Origin: Timema cristinae
Lineage: Eukaryota; Arthropoda; Insecta; Phasmatodea; Timematidae
Direction of reading: 5' to 3'
Assembly: GCA_039000515.1 (NCBI GenBank)
Contig: JBCFYV010000001.1
Coordinates: 31,325,061 to 31,389,060, forward strand
Length of the DNA stretch: 64,000 nt
The notes beneath the pieces were generated by a model, which made no database searches, was not told the origin of the DNA, and saw nothing but the letters and a program-made list of their open reading frames with translations. The position numbers and the translations under genes were made by a program. Numbering within the stretch: the first letter of the stretch is position 1; each line of letters begins with the position of its first letter. This document shows, piece by piece, positions 10,280-22,330 of the stretch.

Positions 10280-12860
10280 GTAGATGGGTTGGTGGGGCTG
10301 AAAGGGGGGTGGTGGGGGGTCCGGAGGTACTTTGTTTTGTCGGTATCGATTTAGAAGGTGTACATATGCTTTGTTATCGGTAATAGCGCCACGACGCTCT
10401 CTAGAGAGGGCCGCCCGGTCGACCGAGTTGTGGCTTTACATTGTTTCCTCTTCTCTCTTGTATTACCCTTCATTGTGGGCGACAAGGTGAGGGGAGAAAA
10501 AATAAATTAAATTGAATCTATACAAAGCTGAATTCTCCCACATAATCCTCCCCCTGCTCTTCGCTACCCTGCATTTTCAATGACCGCTGCGGACACAAAA
10601 GAACAGAATTTTAAGAGTTTGTTGGTAAGAGGGGAGGGGCAGCGTATCAGGTTCGATTGGTGTACCCCACCTACAATGGGCATTCGGGAATCACTCTTAT
10701 TTCGGCCATGTCTCGGGGCATTTGCTTCTATTGTTTTTTTTACAAACTTTATTGTTGTATACCTTTTTTTCCACGTTAACTTTATATAAACTAAAAACTT
10801 GGATAAAACATTCAGCAATCGTCACATAACTAGACAGAAAGGTGGGGAGGGTGGGCGCACATTTGGGTAGGCATAAATAATAAATGTATTCCCTGAACTC
10901 CCCTTAGTTTGATTATTTAAAATTAATTTTTATATATTTTAACTTGTCGGGTTATTGACTTTTTTATTACTTTTCTTTAAACTATGTATACGTAGTATAG
11001 GTACACTATCGTGATCGGAGAAACTACAATACAGTCAAATTTACATAAGAAGGGCCTTTTAGAAAATCCCAATAATTTTTTTCTGCCAAAATTGATAACA
11101 TTTTATTATCTTACTGGTACTCTTTTATGGGTATTGGTAACACACATCAAAAGTGATAGTTGCCTATCACATGACATGACGTATGAATTCATGAAAATAG
11201 TTTTAATAGCGTCTCTAGCTACCAGATAAGTGTCTTGCCATGAAAACTGAACGATATCTACTCTTTAATTTGAGTTAATTTGTATTTGTTTGATATATGT
11301 TTATCCGTTCGTGTGTCTGTTTCAGAAGATAAATCAGCAATATCTAATTGACTTTGGTTTGGATCTCGGTGGTGCCGAAGATTTATTTTTATAGTGGGAT
11401 TAAAGCGGGTGGTGGAATAAATTATTTTTATGTTCACCATAATTACATTTTTAGGTGCTCTTTGATTGGACGCTTAGGGAGGAAAAAAAATATAAAAAAG
11501 TAAGAAGTATTTAAATTGGGTCTTAGTTTAAATGATGCTTGCCTAAACACCAAGAAATCTAGCTAGTTTTTTTTAAAATGCATAATTATGTGTCAGCTGC
11601 TCTATATTGCTTACTGCTAATTGGAATTATACCAGCTTATCACTTTTGTGCGGTCTACCCGCGACTTTTCAAATCGACTACGGGTCGCTTCTGCTGAGTA
11701 TTATTTAGCTTGCCCATTATAACAACACATATTTAACCTTAAAACTACATACCATTTTGATAATCTTACATAACTAATATATACATGATAATAAAAAACA
11801 TTTTCATTAATTACAAATATTAATAATATTATTAATACAACACCGGATACTTGAAGTAGTCTTTTTTACTACACTTATGCTCGTAATAACTTTTTCTTGA
11901 TCCGGTAAGGCTTATTGTAAAAACATTTTCTAGTGGTAAAAACTTTTTTTTTTAGCAACGCGTCTTACTACCCATTCGAGCTATACACTTATTATTGTTA
12001 TTATTGTTAGTAATATTACAATATAATTACTATTTTGATATTGTCGGTACTAAATGATATTATTTTGAAATTGGCAAAATATTATATTTATTACTTTTAA
12101 AATCGTTTCACCATTCTGTTTTTCATCACATGATGTTGTATCTAACACTGAAAGCTTGGGTTAATTTCTAACTAACTGAAATAGGGTGGATTCTCTCACA
12201 TTGTGATTTCCCCCATATCTCTGGGCAAACGTCAGTACATTTTATTTAAATGCATCTATCTCTTACCCCTAAACCCCTTTACTCACTCATCCTTTTGTCT
12301 AGTGATAAATATTTCAAGAAGTTGCTGATAGCCAGTTCTAGCATTAAGGCGTCGCGACAATTTTTTTTTTAAGTGTGTTCCTTTCATATAAGAGTCCTAT
12401 TAGCAGATGAAACATCTCTCAACATTATTAGTTCTGTATATCGATATAACGTCATGTCTGCCCCCCTCCCCAATCTCTCTCACCCACTCTCCATCTCTTT
12501 CCTGCCCTGTGAACTCTCGTGTCGACCACTCAACCTAATGGCATCAGTTGATGCGGACGTACATCCCACCCTGAGAGTTCCAACCGCCCAGTCTCAAGAG
12601 TATAAGGGTGATCCCCCTCCCCCTCCCCCCCTCACCGCGCCTTTCAACTTTTACCCTCCAAACCCACTCCTACCTAGTTTACTACCGGTCTTTTTTTCTC
12701 TCTTTAGAGTTTCAATTGAAAGTTTTGAGAAGAAGCAATTGGAAATCGCAACATGTGTCGTAGGATCTGGTTTTCACCGGCTACTTAAAAGTTGTAACTA
12801 TTTTGTTGTTGTTGTAAATGGTTACATAAACAAATTAATCTCATTCTCACACACATAATA
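10280..12860. other. Unassigned; GC patch, AT-rich DNA, proline-rich ORF
   Basis: The patch 10280-10470 has CpG-rich pieces (AGAGAGGGCCGCCCGGTCG). Overlapping ORFs on both strands at 10564-10818 look like nothing known. 10900-12350 is AT-rich with only a SINE tail fragment at 11953-11995 (minus). An ORF at 12373-12858 contains a C-rich tract that gives poly-proline, and it starts without a convincing ATG, so I do not call it a gene. Confidence 0.4.
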
Positions 12861-12865
12861 TAAGA

Positions 12866-13049
12866 CCCGCTTCGGTGGACGCATGGTCTAAAGCGTCACT
12901 CTCGCAATAGACTGCTGGTGGTTTCCCATTATCCCTTCACGTAAATGCAGGTAAACTTCATCTAGATTCAAACTTCCTCATCCCTAACACCTTAGCGTAA
13001 TTAGTACATATGGGTATAGCCTGAACGGGTAGTAAGGAGCGGTGTTAAA
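12866..13049 (+). mobile_element. SINE B, internally deleted
   Basis: The head CCCGCTTCGGTGGACGCATG is well preserved. The B-box region is missing: the sequence jumps from TAGACTGCTGGTGG to TTTCCCATTATCCC. It ends GAACGGGTAGTAAGGAGCGG. Confidence 0.8.
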
Positions 13050-13080
13050 TATATTAAAATTATTTAAGGCTTCAGGCTTA

Positions 13081-13204
13081 ATGTCTGTTCACGGTAGGAA
13101 TTGACTTCTGAAAGGCCTTTTTCCCTACCATAAATCTATTATATAGTAGGATATTGGTAGGAAAAAAGACCTTTTGGAGAGTAATTCCTACCGTGAATGG
13201 AGTA
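13081..13204. mobile_element. 124-bp palindromic MITE with TA target duplication, copy 2
   Basis: Same length and ends as the copy at 8611-8734, with TA on each side (13079-13080, 13205-13206). The arms CACGGTAGGAATT and AATTCCTACCGTG are perfect complements. The two copies differ at only a few positions, suggesting fairly recent activity. Confidence 0.8.
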
Positions 13205-13209
13205 TACAA

Positions 13210-14490
13210 TACCTGAATTGCTGGTGATGGAGACATCAATATTTGAATACCGGTTGTGTGCGCTGTAGGTGGGTTTTCCACGTCACTCGCAGTTGGAAAC
13301 CTATTTCGGAAACTTTGTTTGTAAACACATGCAACTGATGTAGCTCTAATTTTTTTTTCTTCAGAAACAGTTTGTGGTATGCTTTAAAACTGTTTGCAAA
13401 CAAGTTTTCGTGTTTTCTTTGCGTATCTCAAAGAGGACACGTGGTGCGATCGAGGTTCCTGAAACCACTGCCTTCTTCCATCTTAAGTTCTGTCAGAAGT
13501 TTATTTGCATAGTACGAACCATTTTGATGCACTCTACTAAGTAAAAGCCATAAAAGCATCTTGCTCGGTAGACATCTTGTACTCAACCAAACTCTAGACT
13601 CGAAACAATGTTTAACTGTTTGCAAACAATATATGTCCCTATGTTTATGAGCAATACGAAACATTTCTGAAGCATCGAGAAACATTGTTTGCAAACAATG
13701 TTCCCAAGTACCTACTAGGTTTTAAGCTGTTGGCAGATGTGCTAAATGTTTTTCAAACTCTGCCAATATATTAATATCCCCTATTTATACGTTTTTGACC
13801 CCTTAATTATTGTTCTAACAAATATAGGTCTACATATACCATCATATTGTATTTTGAGAAATACGTGACCTCAGATAATTCAAAGAGAATAATAATTAGT
13901 TTCTAATTGGGTCTGGGGATTCAGATGAGACGGGGTTTTTTAATGTGTTTTTTTTGTCTAATATTTCTTTTACAAACCAAACACTGCCTTTCTGAACTTG
14001 ATTATTTATCTAACGAATTATTATTAACGTAGCTCCATCCGTTATCGTTAAATAAATGGAAGATTGGGGAAAATGACATTGAATAGGTCAAATATGAGAA
14101 CAGATTTTAATTAAATTGAATAAAATCACTTTTCAAAGACCATGAGTATAGAGTGTATTTTATAACTTTTCTCATTTTTTAAAAACTGCTATTATTATGG
14201 TTAGATGTTTTTTTTAATGTTCCTGTCTTTATTATCTTAAAAACTATCTTAACCTTACACTAAATAATGTAATGAAACAAGATGAGGAGGATTGGAGAGA
14301 TATAATACACACTGTTACAGAAACAATGAGAATAGATGAACCTCTCATCCCACCAAGGAACGTAATAAACTACCAATTTTCGAGAGCTCTTTTTTGCCTA
14401 AAACTAGGAAAATATTAATTAAAAAACATATTCACTCAGATATGTTGTTTATTTTTAAGAGCCTTATAACTTTGCAATTATGTTATTTAG
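13210..14490. other. Unassigned AT-rich DNA with a repeated TGTTTGCAAACA motif
   Basis: GTTTGCAAACA-type palindromes recur near 13390, 13615 and 13687. Nothing else is recognised. A minus ORF at 13428-13694 lies here without family resemblance. Confidence 0.4.
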
Positions 14491-14709
14491 TATCTAGGCT
14501 AGACTATACTGCCGATGACGGGGAGATTGAGGTTAGAATCTCGGACGGGTGTACTGAAGGTAGTTTTACAAAATGGTTTTCCACTTTACCTCCACGCAAA
14601 TGCGAGTACACTTCCTGTTTATATAACCTTCATATTCCTTAAAACCACTAGCGTAATTAGTACATAAATGTATAGCCCAAACGGTTATTAAGTCGCGGTG
14701 CTAAAAAAA
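14491..14709 (+). mobile_element. SINE B
   Basis: Contains ACTGCCGATGACGGGGAGAT, a B-box-like GAGGTTAGAATCTCGGACGG, a body with CTCCACGCAAATGCGAG, and the tail TTATTAAGTCGCGGTGCTAA. An 82-codon ORF across it is a shadow of the SINE. Confidence 0.8.
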
Positions 14710-15125
14710 ATCATATCTTAAAGAAAAATATATTATTAAAATTTTAAATTTACGCTGATATAAAGCAATTTCAAAATCACTTTAAAGGGAAAATGAGATG
14801 CGCCACTTTGTTTGTAATACTAAACAGTGACTAGCTACGAATATTGACTAAAATATTAACTTTAGAGTTGATTTTGAGAAAATATTTCTTCCATTTTTGC
14901 CCTAAAGTAAACAACCTTTAATTTTAGTTTCCTACGGGTCGAGAAAGTAATAAAAGGGCTCGATCCAACCGGACTGGACCCGGATAGTGAATTAACTCAA
15001 ATATAACTCTTGATGCTTGACTTTTATTTCCGCCGCGTCATGGTACCAATTTCGGTTATACGCGTAGGTCTACATATAATACTCAAATGGTACAGGGATC
15101 AAATTCATTAGAACTTATGAAGAAA

Positions 15126-15706
15126 CTAGCTTTTACCCGTCGCAGCTTCGCCCGCAGTAATTGACAAAATCTTTTAATTTTTAACTAAACTGTTTTGGTC
15201 ATAAATCAAACATTTTTTTTTCCAAATATCTATGCGTTTTTCTCAGTTTTAGCTATACATAATTTTGCCGTATTTTAATTTTCACTTTTAAATAATTCAT
15301 AATAAAAGAAATATATATTATTTAAGTTATCAATTATACATTTTTGATTTTTGATTTTTACCTTCATAATTAGTAGTATAAATAAATAAATGAAATATTT
15401 TTTTCGAAATATATAGCTAAAAAAATCACATTTATTATTTATTAGTATGAAACTACGTCACACTAATTACTATTTACTTTAATTACAAAATATTAAATCA
15501 CATTCTTAAATAACATCATTTCAATCACATTATAATCATATATTTATTATTATTTAAAATCAAAGGTTGGGAATAGTCCTATATGTTATTACAGGACATA
15601 TTCTATCAACATACAAAGTTTCATTCGAATCCGTTCAGCAGTTTTGGCGTGATTGAGTAACAAACATCCAAACACACAAACTTTCGCATTTATAATATTA
15701 GTAAGA
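15126..15706 (-). mobile_element. Helitron-like non-autonomous element, minus strand
   Basis: Read on the minus strand it begins TCTTACTAATATTATAAATG and ends with a GC-rich hairpin (GCGGGCGAAGCTGCGACGGG) followed by TAAAAGCTAG. The host bases are A before and T after. Helitrons have exactly this form: 5' TC, 3' hairpin and CTRR, insertion between A and T, no TSD. At 581 bp with no Rep/helicase it is non-autonomous. The related element at 59414-59913 has the same signature. Confidence 0.75.
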
Positions 15707-15727
15707 TACTAACTAGCATTAGCGTTG

Positions 15728-15862
15728 AGAGGTAATGGTTAACCATTTAGGAAAAACTAACTTCAATACACTCGATTGGGATTTGAACCCTGATATCCCC
15801 GTCACCGGAAATACAAAATAATGCGAGAACGACGCATCGGAACATGCGGCCACCGATGTGGG
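15728..15862 (-). mobile_element. SINE B, head half, minus strand
   Basis: Complement of the head and B-box (TGGGATTTGAACCCTGATAT, CCCCGTCACCGG, GCGGCCACCGATGTGGGTT). The 3' half is missing. Confidence 0.7.
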
Positions 15863-15903
15863 TTTTATGTTCATTTAAAGTATCATATTAACAGGTGGAT
15901 CAT

Positions 15904-16146
15904 CCGCTTCAGTGGCCAAATGGTCTCAGTGGTTACTCTCGTGTATGACTAGTCTGATGATGATGATGGAGAAATCTGGGTTCGAATCCCGGTCGGGTCT
16001 ACTGAAGTTGCTTCATCACTCTACTTCCATGGAAATGCGGATATATCACCTCTAAAATTCTACCTTCCTCATCCTCACCCCATTAGATTAGTTATTATAA
16101 TATATGCGTATAACTTGAACACGTAGTAAGACGCTGTGAAAAAAAC
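15904..16146 (+). mobile_element. SINE B
   Basis: Full length: CCGCTTCAGTGGCCAAATGG head, B box GGGTTCGAATCCCGGTCGGG, body, and tail CACGTAGTAAGACGCTGTG with an A-rich end. It contains a small (GAT)n expansion between the head boxes. Confidence 0.85.
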
Positions 16147-16328
16147 AAGTGGATCAAAATATCAATTATTGCAATACTTATTTGAAAATGTTACCTCAAG
16201 TGTTTTTGTTGAAATGATGACAAACGTTGAAAGAAAGAATCAAATGTGCCAAAAAATTCTTTGACCAGGCTATAGAACCACAATCTTAATCATCGTATAT
16301 TTTATATATACATTTTTACTGATTTTCT

Positions 16329-16560
16329 TAGCACCGCGTCAGATTTACGCATATTTAATAATTACGCTAACGTATTTGGGATGAGGAAGGTTGGATTTAA
16401 AGGAAGTGTACCAGTATTGGTGTGGAGGGAGATTGGAAAACTATGTAGGTAAACCACCCTCAGTACACCCGACTGGGTTTAGAACACTTATCTACCCATC
16501 ATCGGTGGTTTTATCTATTGTGATAGTGATGCCTTAGACCGTGTGACCACCGAGGTGGGT
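16329..16560 (-). mobile_element. SINE B, minus strand
   Basis: Starts with the tail complement AGCACCGCGTCAGATTTACG and ends with the head complement GTGTGACCACCGAGGTGGGT. Full length but diverged. Confidence 0.8.
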
Positions 16561-16564
16561 TCTA

Positions 16565-18140
16565 ATCTATTTATTATTATTATCTTAACCGCCTGTAACC
16601 ATGCGCATCAGTCTCGCCATTGATCGGATTGCCATTGACAAGTGGATCAGGGACACGGCCGTGGGCCTAAATCACTGGCCTAAAAATGCAGACCTAATGT
16701 CAGCCCAAAAGTAATTTGGTTTAAAGTCCTTTGCCTTAACGCTTAGGCAAACTGTCATGCACCCTGGATCTCAATCCGATAGATTTTAGTGTTGTTTTTT
16801 CACATATGATACATAACTTTAGTTTTCTCCCCCAAGTAAATAGGGTATATTTCCTCTAAACTTCCCTCCCTTACTCCTCTCCGTCACCCTCACCACCGTG
16901 CATCACAAGGTAATTATATATAATATGATCATTATAGCGTAAATTAGAAACTTTATCACCTTTATTAAGGACGCAAAAAAAAACACAATTAGGTATGGGA
17001 GGTTTCCCGGTTTTACTCATAAATAATTTCACTGCCCATTCCTTCGTCCATTCATTGTTTCTTCCTCCCCCAAACGTGCTTAAACTCTTTCATTTGCTTT
17101 AACTATTATGTTTTTTTTCCTTTTATTTCTTTAATCTAATGTTTTTAGAGGGATTATGACGCTTATGTATGCCTTTGTATCAATGCCTATTTAAATTAAA
17201 ATAATAATAACACAAAACATAAATACCAGACATGCACTATGACATTTTTAAGTTAAATAAGAAAAACTATATAGCATACTTTATCTTTAGTGTGTGTATG
17301 TATATGTTTATACAACCCCGTCTTTACCCCTTCTCATATTTTTTCAATGGGGGCTCAGAATAACTCTAATATATTTAATTCGGCTTTAGCTATCTCTTTC
17401 TTACTCTTTCTAATGTAACAATATTAGCGAACGCAGGGGTAGGATGCTGTTGATGTTGTGTCAGGGGAAAGTAAAAGAACCAGGTCGCGGAATGTAATAA
17501 CACGGATCGTGGAGGTGTGAAGCTGATTGATGAAACCAGTAGGGCGGGCAAGTATTCGCTCCCCTTCTGCCACTCTCTCTACCCCCATATCGTATCTTGG
17601 CTCTTTCGTGGAGCGAGGGGATGGGTGAACAGAACGTTGGTCGTGGATATCTTCTAAATGTGACAATCCAGTTGTGGTGTTCTCTCTGGTAGTTTGTTAT
17701 CATGTGTGTACTCTCATTTATCACAGACACACTCTTTATGATTTCCACTTTCGTATATTACTCTTCACTTTCGGTATTCGATGTCATTTTTCTCGGCTAG
17801 AATCTGAATTGGGTGATTTGGTCAATACTTTATTTTACATTTTTTAAATTTAAATAAGCTGCGTAGAAAGTAAAGTCTAATTTTAAAAGGCAGGGATATA
17901 CACGTTACTATATATACTTTCACATATTCATAAGTCAAGTCATTTTATCTGCAAAAATCAATTTCGGTAGATATTTTCAATTTCATACATAATAACACTA
18001 GTAGCTCCCCTAATATAATAAAATATTATCAATTTTTTCATGGGAAAAAGAAGAGTTCGCATTTCCTAAAAGGTCCTTCCTGTGAAAATTGAACTGTATA
18101 TTATAAGCCAATGTGTATTTGACTTGTCCTTTTGTTTATA
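16565..18140. other. Unassigned; GC-richer patch at 17424-17660
   Basis: No gene is supported. The patch 17424-17660 gives overlapping minus-strand ORFs in two frames with no recognisable domain. The rest is AT-rich. Confidence 0.4.
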
Positions 18141-18375
18141 TGCATCGCGTCTCACCACACGTTCTAGCTCTTCCTATTTGTATATTGATTGTGTACGAGT
18201 GGGGGAGGTAAAGTTTTGTGAAATATGTCCAAATTTGTGTGGAGGATGAGGGATAACCCATTAAGGGAGGATGAAAAACACCTCACTACACCCGATTTAT
18301 TCGAACGACGACTAGCAAACCAGACCGGATGAGACTGATGCCTTAGTCCGAGAGCTCACTAGCCCGGATTTGGGC
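18141..18375 (-). mobile_element. SINE B, old minus-strand copy
   Basis: Tail complement GCATCGCGTCTCACCACACG, body GTGTGGAGGATGAGGG, damaged B box TTATTCGAACGACGACT, and head GATGCCTTAGTCCGAG. Confidence 0.65.
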
Positions 18376-18504
18376 TCAGCTTGGTACATACCATATTTTT
18401 AGTACCATTGAATCGCTTACCTTGCCTTTTTATTTATCTCTAGATATTAACATAGTAATAAATGAATGTGTATAAAGGTTCGCTTATGTTAACTATAATA
18501 ATAT

Positions 18505-19149
18505 GTCTAGTGACCTGGAAAACAGGGAAAAGTCAGGGAATTTGATCAAATATATGGAAATATAACATTTTCGCTAAAATAATACGAATTTTTTTATTTA
18601 AATTAGTCAAAATATTATTTTTCTCCCAGTTAATACTCTTCACAAATCTCTTCTGGCACATTTGTACCAGTTGAGCTTACTAATCTATGTTCTCAGTCAA
18701 TATGTTATTTTCATGTCTTTTATCCACCCCTATACCCTGCACCTTTAGCTAAAATTGAATCATGGTTATGTGCACATGTGAAAATTTGATTACTTTATAG
18801 AAAGAAGAAACTAAAAAAGAATTCTTCTCGCAATCATTCTAAACTGTGAGTTACTAGTGTCAGGTGATCTTTTAATAAAATGGATCAATATGATCTCACT
18901 GAAATCTAACTTAGATATTACCAGCCAATAGCTCTTTGCTTTAGGATGAATTCCTTTAACCCATGCATTGAGTAACACAACTTTAGACTGTGTATGTGTC
19001 TAAAATATTATTATTATATTAAATTGGCTCGTGATAAAATAATGTGTTTGATATATAGTGACTAGAAAAGTCGGAAATTGGTTCTGAAAAGCCTGGAAAA
19101 GTCGAGGAATTATTTTAAAATATAGTTTTTCTGGAAATCCTGTATGATA
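18505..19149 (+). repeat. Repeat G, copy 1
   Basis: It opens with GACCTGGAAAACAGGGAAAA and closes with GAAAAGCCTGGAAAAGTCGA. Along its whole length it matches 42104-42785, including GAATCATGGTTATGTGCACA and ATTCAGAATGTGTATGTGTC-like phrases. The GGAAAA/AAAGTC(A/G)GGAATTT ends resemble non-autonomous hAT-type repeats, but I found no clean TSD. Confidence 0.6.
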
Positions 19150-19189
19150 AATTATTACAAAAAGAAAAAGCTGAGTTCCGGATTAAATG

Positions 19190-19400
19190 TTAGGTTCATC
19201 TAGTCTAGTTTTCGGATTACGGGGAGGTTGGGGATAGAATCCCTCCCGGGCGTACGGAGGATATTCAAACAAACATATTTTTACACTCTACCTCTGAAAG
19301 AAAAATTGCTTATATATCTTCTAAATTCCCTATTCTCACCATATTAGAGTGATTAAAATGCATCTAGTCCAGACGGGTTGTTAGAAGCGGCGTAGAAAAA
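19190..19400 (+). mobile_element. SINE B, old copy
   Basis: Degenerate but in order: ACGGGGAGGTTGGGGATAGA, CTCTACCTCTG, TTCTCACCATATTAGAGTGA, and tail AGACGGGTTGTTAGAAGCGG. Confidence 0.6.
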
Positions 19401-20140
19401 TAAAGTAAAGTCACTGTCGTATTGTAATGTTGATTTTTAAAAATTCAGTTTAGAATGAACTTTACACTAAATTAAACGGGGTAATTTTTTTTTTACCTTC
19501 TCAAGATCAAGCCTTAATTGTGTTTGTTTTTATGTGCAGACATTTTAATATTTTTGCCTGATTGAGGCTATCATACATTTCGCGAGATATTTCCATTTTT
19601 CCCGGTTTTTAACACTCATAATTTTTTTTATGTGAATGGATGGAAAAGTAGAACAGAAGACGATTAGCGTAACATTTTATATCCTTAACCAATCGATAAC
19701 AAAACCACTGTTATTTGGAAGCTAATCAACCTTAACATGTAATTTAGAAGAACTTTTATTTCATGTTGAGAACTTGTTATTAGCCAGCATCTCTAGAAAA
19801 ATGATTCGCCGATAAATTACGTCCGATTGCATGCCAACATACTGCGCCTTACCGCAACCGGTTGGTGTTACTACATCTCAAAACGCCGCACTACGCCACA
19901 CTATACTGATAATAACTCGCATTAATTTGCATTAGGCCTCACTTCACTTTTTCATACCCTCCCCCGCACACTAAACTCCCGCCGTTCCGAACCGCTCTTT
20001 ACCTCACATCCTCGAATTTGAGTCATTCATTGCCGATTCTTAAATCCATTGATATAACTTGCTACCGGGCCTGGTCATCATATCACTTAACGTTAATGTT
20101 GTCAGGTTGGGTCGTTGATGGATATACTGTCTCAAGAATA

Positions 20141-20476
20141 AAGGCCAAGATTATAAAGCTCATTCGAATGGCAACTCCTTGGTGAAAATTTAATGACCAC
20201 ATCCTTAACTGACTGATTATATCAGACTTATAAGCTAACTTAAATTTAGAACAGACACAACGCCCAATCCCCTGGCCGTTAATTCATCACTGTTAAAGAG
20301 GAAACCCACATTTCACTAATGATAACTCTTTCGGTCATGCCAGGAATCAAACCTGTGGCCCTTATCTCACTAGACAGACACGTTACTGACTGTGCTAAGG
20401 TTCGAACCTCTGCGTGTGGATATCGATGCAATTTAAGAACTGTTGTCATTCGAATGAGCTTTATAATATCGGCCTT
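20141..20476. repeat. Inverted repeat flanking a SINE H copy
   Basis: The left arm 20141-20175 (AAGGCC, TATAAAGCTCATTCGAATGG, CAAC) recurs inverted at 20442-20476 (GTTGTCATTCGAATGAGCTT, TATAATATCGGCCTT). The arms are about 35 bp with few mismatches, and the SINE H copy lies between them. The unit could be a TIR element that holds a tRNA-related sequence, or a MITE into which the SINE jumped. Confidence 0.5.
20210..20401 (-). mobile_element. SINE H, minus strand, copy 1
   Basis: On the minus strand there is a tRNA-like head with a B-box-like CAGGTTTGATTCCTGGCATG, a body with GATGAATTAACGGCC, then TTGTGTCTGTTCTAAATTTA, and an end ATATAATCAGTC. It lacks the A/B/C common tail. Relatives lie at 27660-27900, 47385-47517, 49375-49550 and 49660-49855. 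Confidence 0.65.
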
Positions 20477-20552
20477 GAGGGCCGTATTTATAGTCTATTA
20501 TAGGCAGAAGACCGATCTCCAAGTGAACGAATAACAAGTCTAGCGACCTAAA

Positions 20553-20793
20553 CCCGCTTCGGTGGCCGCGTGGTCTAACTCACATTAGACTAGACTGCCG
20601 ATGACTGAGAGATCGAGGTTAGAATCTGGTCAGGTCTACTGAGGGGGTTTTTCTTAAATAGTTTCCCACTCTCCTCCAAAGTAATTGCGGGCATATTACC
20701 TCTAAAATGCTTCCTTCCTCATCCCTACCCCACTAGAGTAATTATAACATATTCGTACAACCTGAACATTAGTAAAACGCGGTGATAAAAAAA
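20553..20793 (+). mobile_element. SINE B
   Basis: Full length: CCCGCTTCGGTGGCCGCGTG head, GATCGAGGTTAGAATCTGGT B-box region, CTACCCCACTAGAGTAATTA body, and a tail GAACATTAGTAAAACGCGGT ending in A-rich sequence. One of the best preserved heads. Confidence 0.85.
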
Positions 20794-20806
20794 AGTATAG
20801 CTTATT

Positions 20807-20930
20807 TACGGTGGGAGTGTATTTAAGTGACAGCTAGCAGAAGGTTCTTTATTGCAAAAAATATTGGCTGAGTGTCACTAATGTAAACATATTCGGAAAT
20901 AATTTTTATTTTATTAATAATACTATATTA
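20807..20930 (+). repeat. Repeat F, copy 1
   Basis: Matches 27225-27338. Shared phrases in order are AGCTAG(C)AGAAGGTTCT, ATTGGCTG, GTCACTAATG and TATTCGGAAATA, then TACTATATTA. Class unknown. Confidence 0.6.
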
Positions 20931-21354
20931 CTAATAAAAAGTTTTATCAAACGATTACAATAGTACTTTCAACCAATGTTTGAAATAAAGAATATTCGGC
21001 TGCCACTTTATCTACCCTCTCAACGTAGATGAACTATAGGTCAGTTCGATTGACCTGTTGTAAATGAAGGGTTAGTACGTGCAGGGAACAGGGAAAATCT
21101 GGAAGTGTCGGAAGGTTTTGCGTGACATTTAAAAATCACAGAAAAATATATTTATTTTTTCCAATAATTTTAACAAATACAATCTAGAAGAACCTCACCC
21201 TGTGTAAATTATCAATTTTATCAACATTCCTCTTTATTTTTTGAAGAAGGTCTTTAATAATCCTGTATCAAGAATTTAGAAATAAGTGAGAAAGTGAGAT
21301 CTTACATATAAAATATTGGAAAAATGAATTATTTATTATTATTATTATTATTAT

Positions 21355-21598
21355 TAGCACTGCGTCTTACTAACCGTTCGGGTTATACGCTTTAAGAACT
21401 AATTACGCTAATGGATTAGGAATTGGGAAGGTTGTATTAGAGGAAGTGAACCCGCATTTGCGTGGAGGAGAGTGGAAAACCATTTAGGAAAAATCACCCC
21501 CAGTTCACTCGACCGAGATTCGAACCTCGATCTTCCCGTCCTCAGCATTCGAGCTCAACACGACAAGCGCGTTAGCCAACTAGGCCACCGAGGCGGGT
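21355..21598 (-). mobile_element. SINE A, minus strand
   Basis: Complete. The tail (AGCACTGCGTCTTACTAACC) is preceded by (TTA)n. The body has CCCGCATTTGCGTGGAGGAG, the B-box complement is GAGATTCGAACCTCGATCTT, and the head GCGCGTTAGCCAACTAGGCC is followed by ACCGAGGCGGGT. A 61-codon minus ORF beyond it is repeat L, not part of the SINE. Confidence 0.9.
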
Positions 21599-21614
21599 GA
21601 GGTGAAGTAAGGCC

Positions 21615-21757
21615 GTGTGTCCCATGTTGATTGTGTCATGTAAAATAACCCTGGAAAGTATGTCACAGTATCTATTCCGGCAAAATTGGTACACAATTTT
21701 GCTCTCGCTCACAGAAATTCTCTTGGCTGATATCATTATTCTGTTCAGAAAGTTCAT
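21615..21757 (-). pseudogene. DUF4817-like remnant, copy 2 (repeat L)
   Basis: Minus-strand reading with YQFCRNRYCDILSRVILH, the partner of the plus-strand piece at 9651-9800. It lies directly beside the SINE A copy. Details and doubts are as given for copy 1; similarity stops at both ends within about 150 bp. Confidence 0.4.
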
Positions 21758-22204
21758 GTTATATACTAATATAAATATCCAACATCACAACACTGACCAT
21801 TCACTGGTTTTATAGGGTGCTGCTGAAGAACATGAGACGTGTTGCAGACGTTTAGGAAAACCTCATTATTTAAAAAGTGGTTTGATATATTTTTAATATT
21901 GTTTTTAAACAATATGTATCTGGAAATTATCAGCATATTTCTGACGTTTTAAACCATTAATTTTAGATTAAAAATTAATTCAATATCTAATAAATTCCTT
22001 TGTTGGGGTCACAACAAACCATTTTAATATATTGTGGCATTGTTTATAGTGTTTTATGTAAGTTATCACATTTTTTTAAACAGTGTAAATTTGAAATGTA
22101 AACTTTTTATCGGGTCAGAAGTTTCATCTACAGTTTGATGGAAACATTATTAAAAGATATGAAATCCTTTAATCAATTATCCGGGATTTCTAAACGTCTG
22201 CAAA

Positions 22205-22330
22205 GCTTCTCATTGCTCTACTATACACACTTAATTTGATCACCTGACTCTTCTTATCCTGCTCCGGTGCTCTCCTGAGTTTATCGCGCCTTTGCTCTAC
22301 CACTGAGCTATCCCGGTTCGTCCTGTGATC
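22205..22330 (-). mobile_element. tRNA-like sequence (old SINE head or tRNA pseudogene)
   Basis: The minus strand reads CCGGGATAGCTCAGTGGTAG then AGCAAAGGCGCGATAAAC, close to a tRNA acceptor plus D-arm/A box. The T-arm is not intact (no GGTTCRANNCC), so it is not a working tRNA gene. Confidence 0.45.

Noticed and set aside
12373..12858. 161-codon ORF
   Set aside because: It starts at GTG, includes a C-rich low-complexity tract that translates to poly-proline, and ends in (AC)n-like sequence. No domain.
22205..22330. tRNA gene on the minus strand
   Set aside because: The acceptor/D-arm part is convincing but the T-arm is missing.
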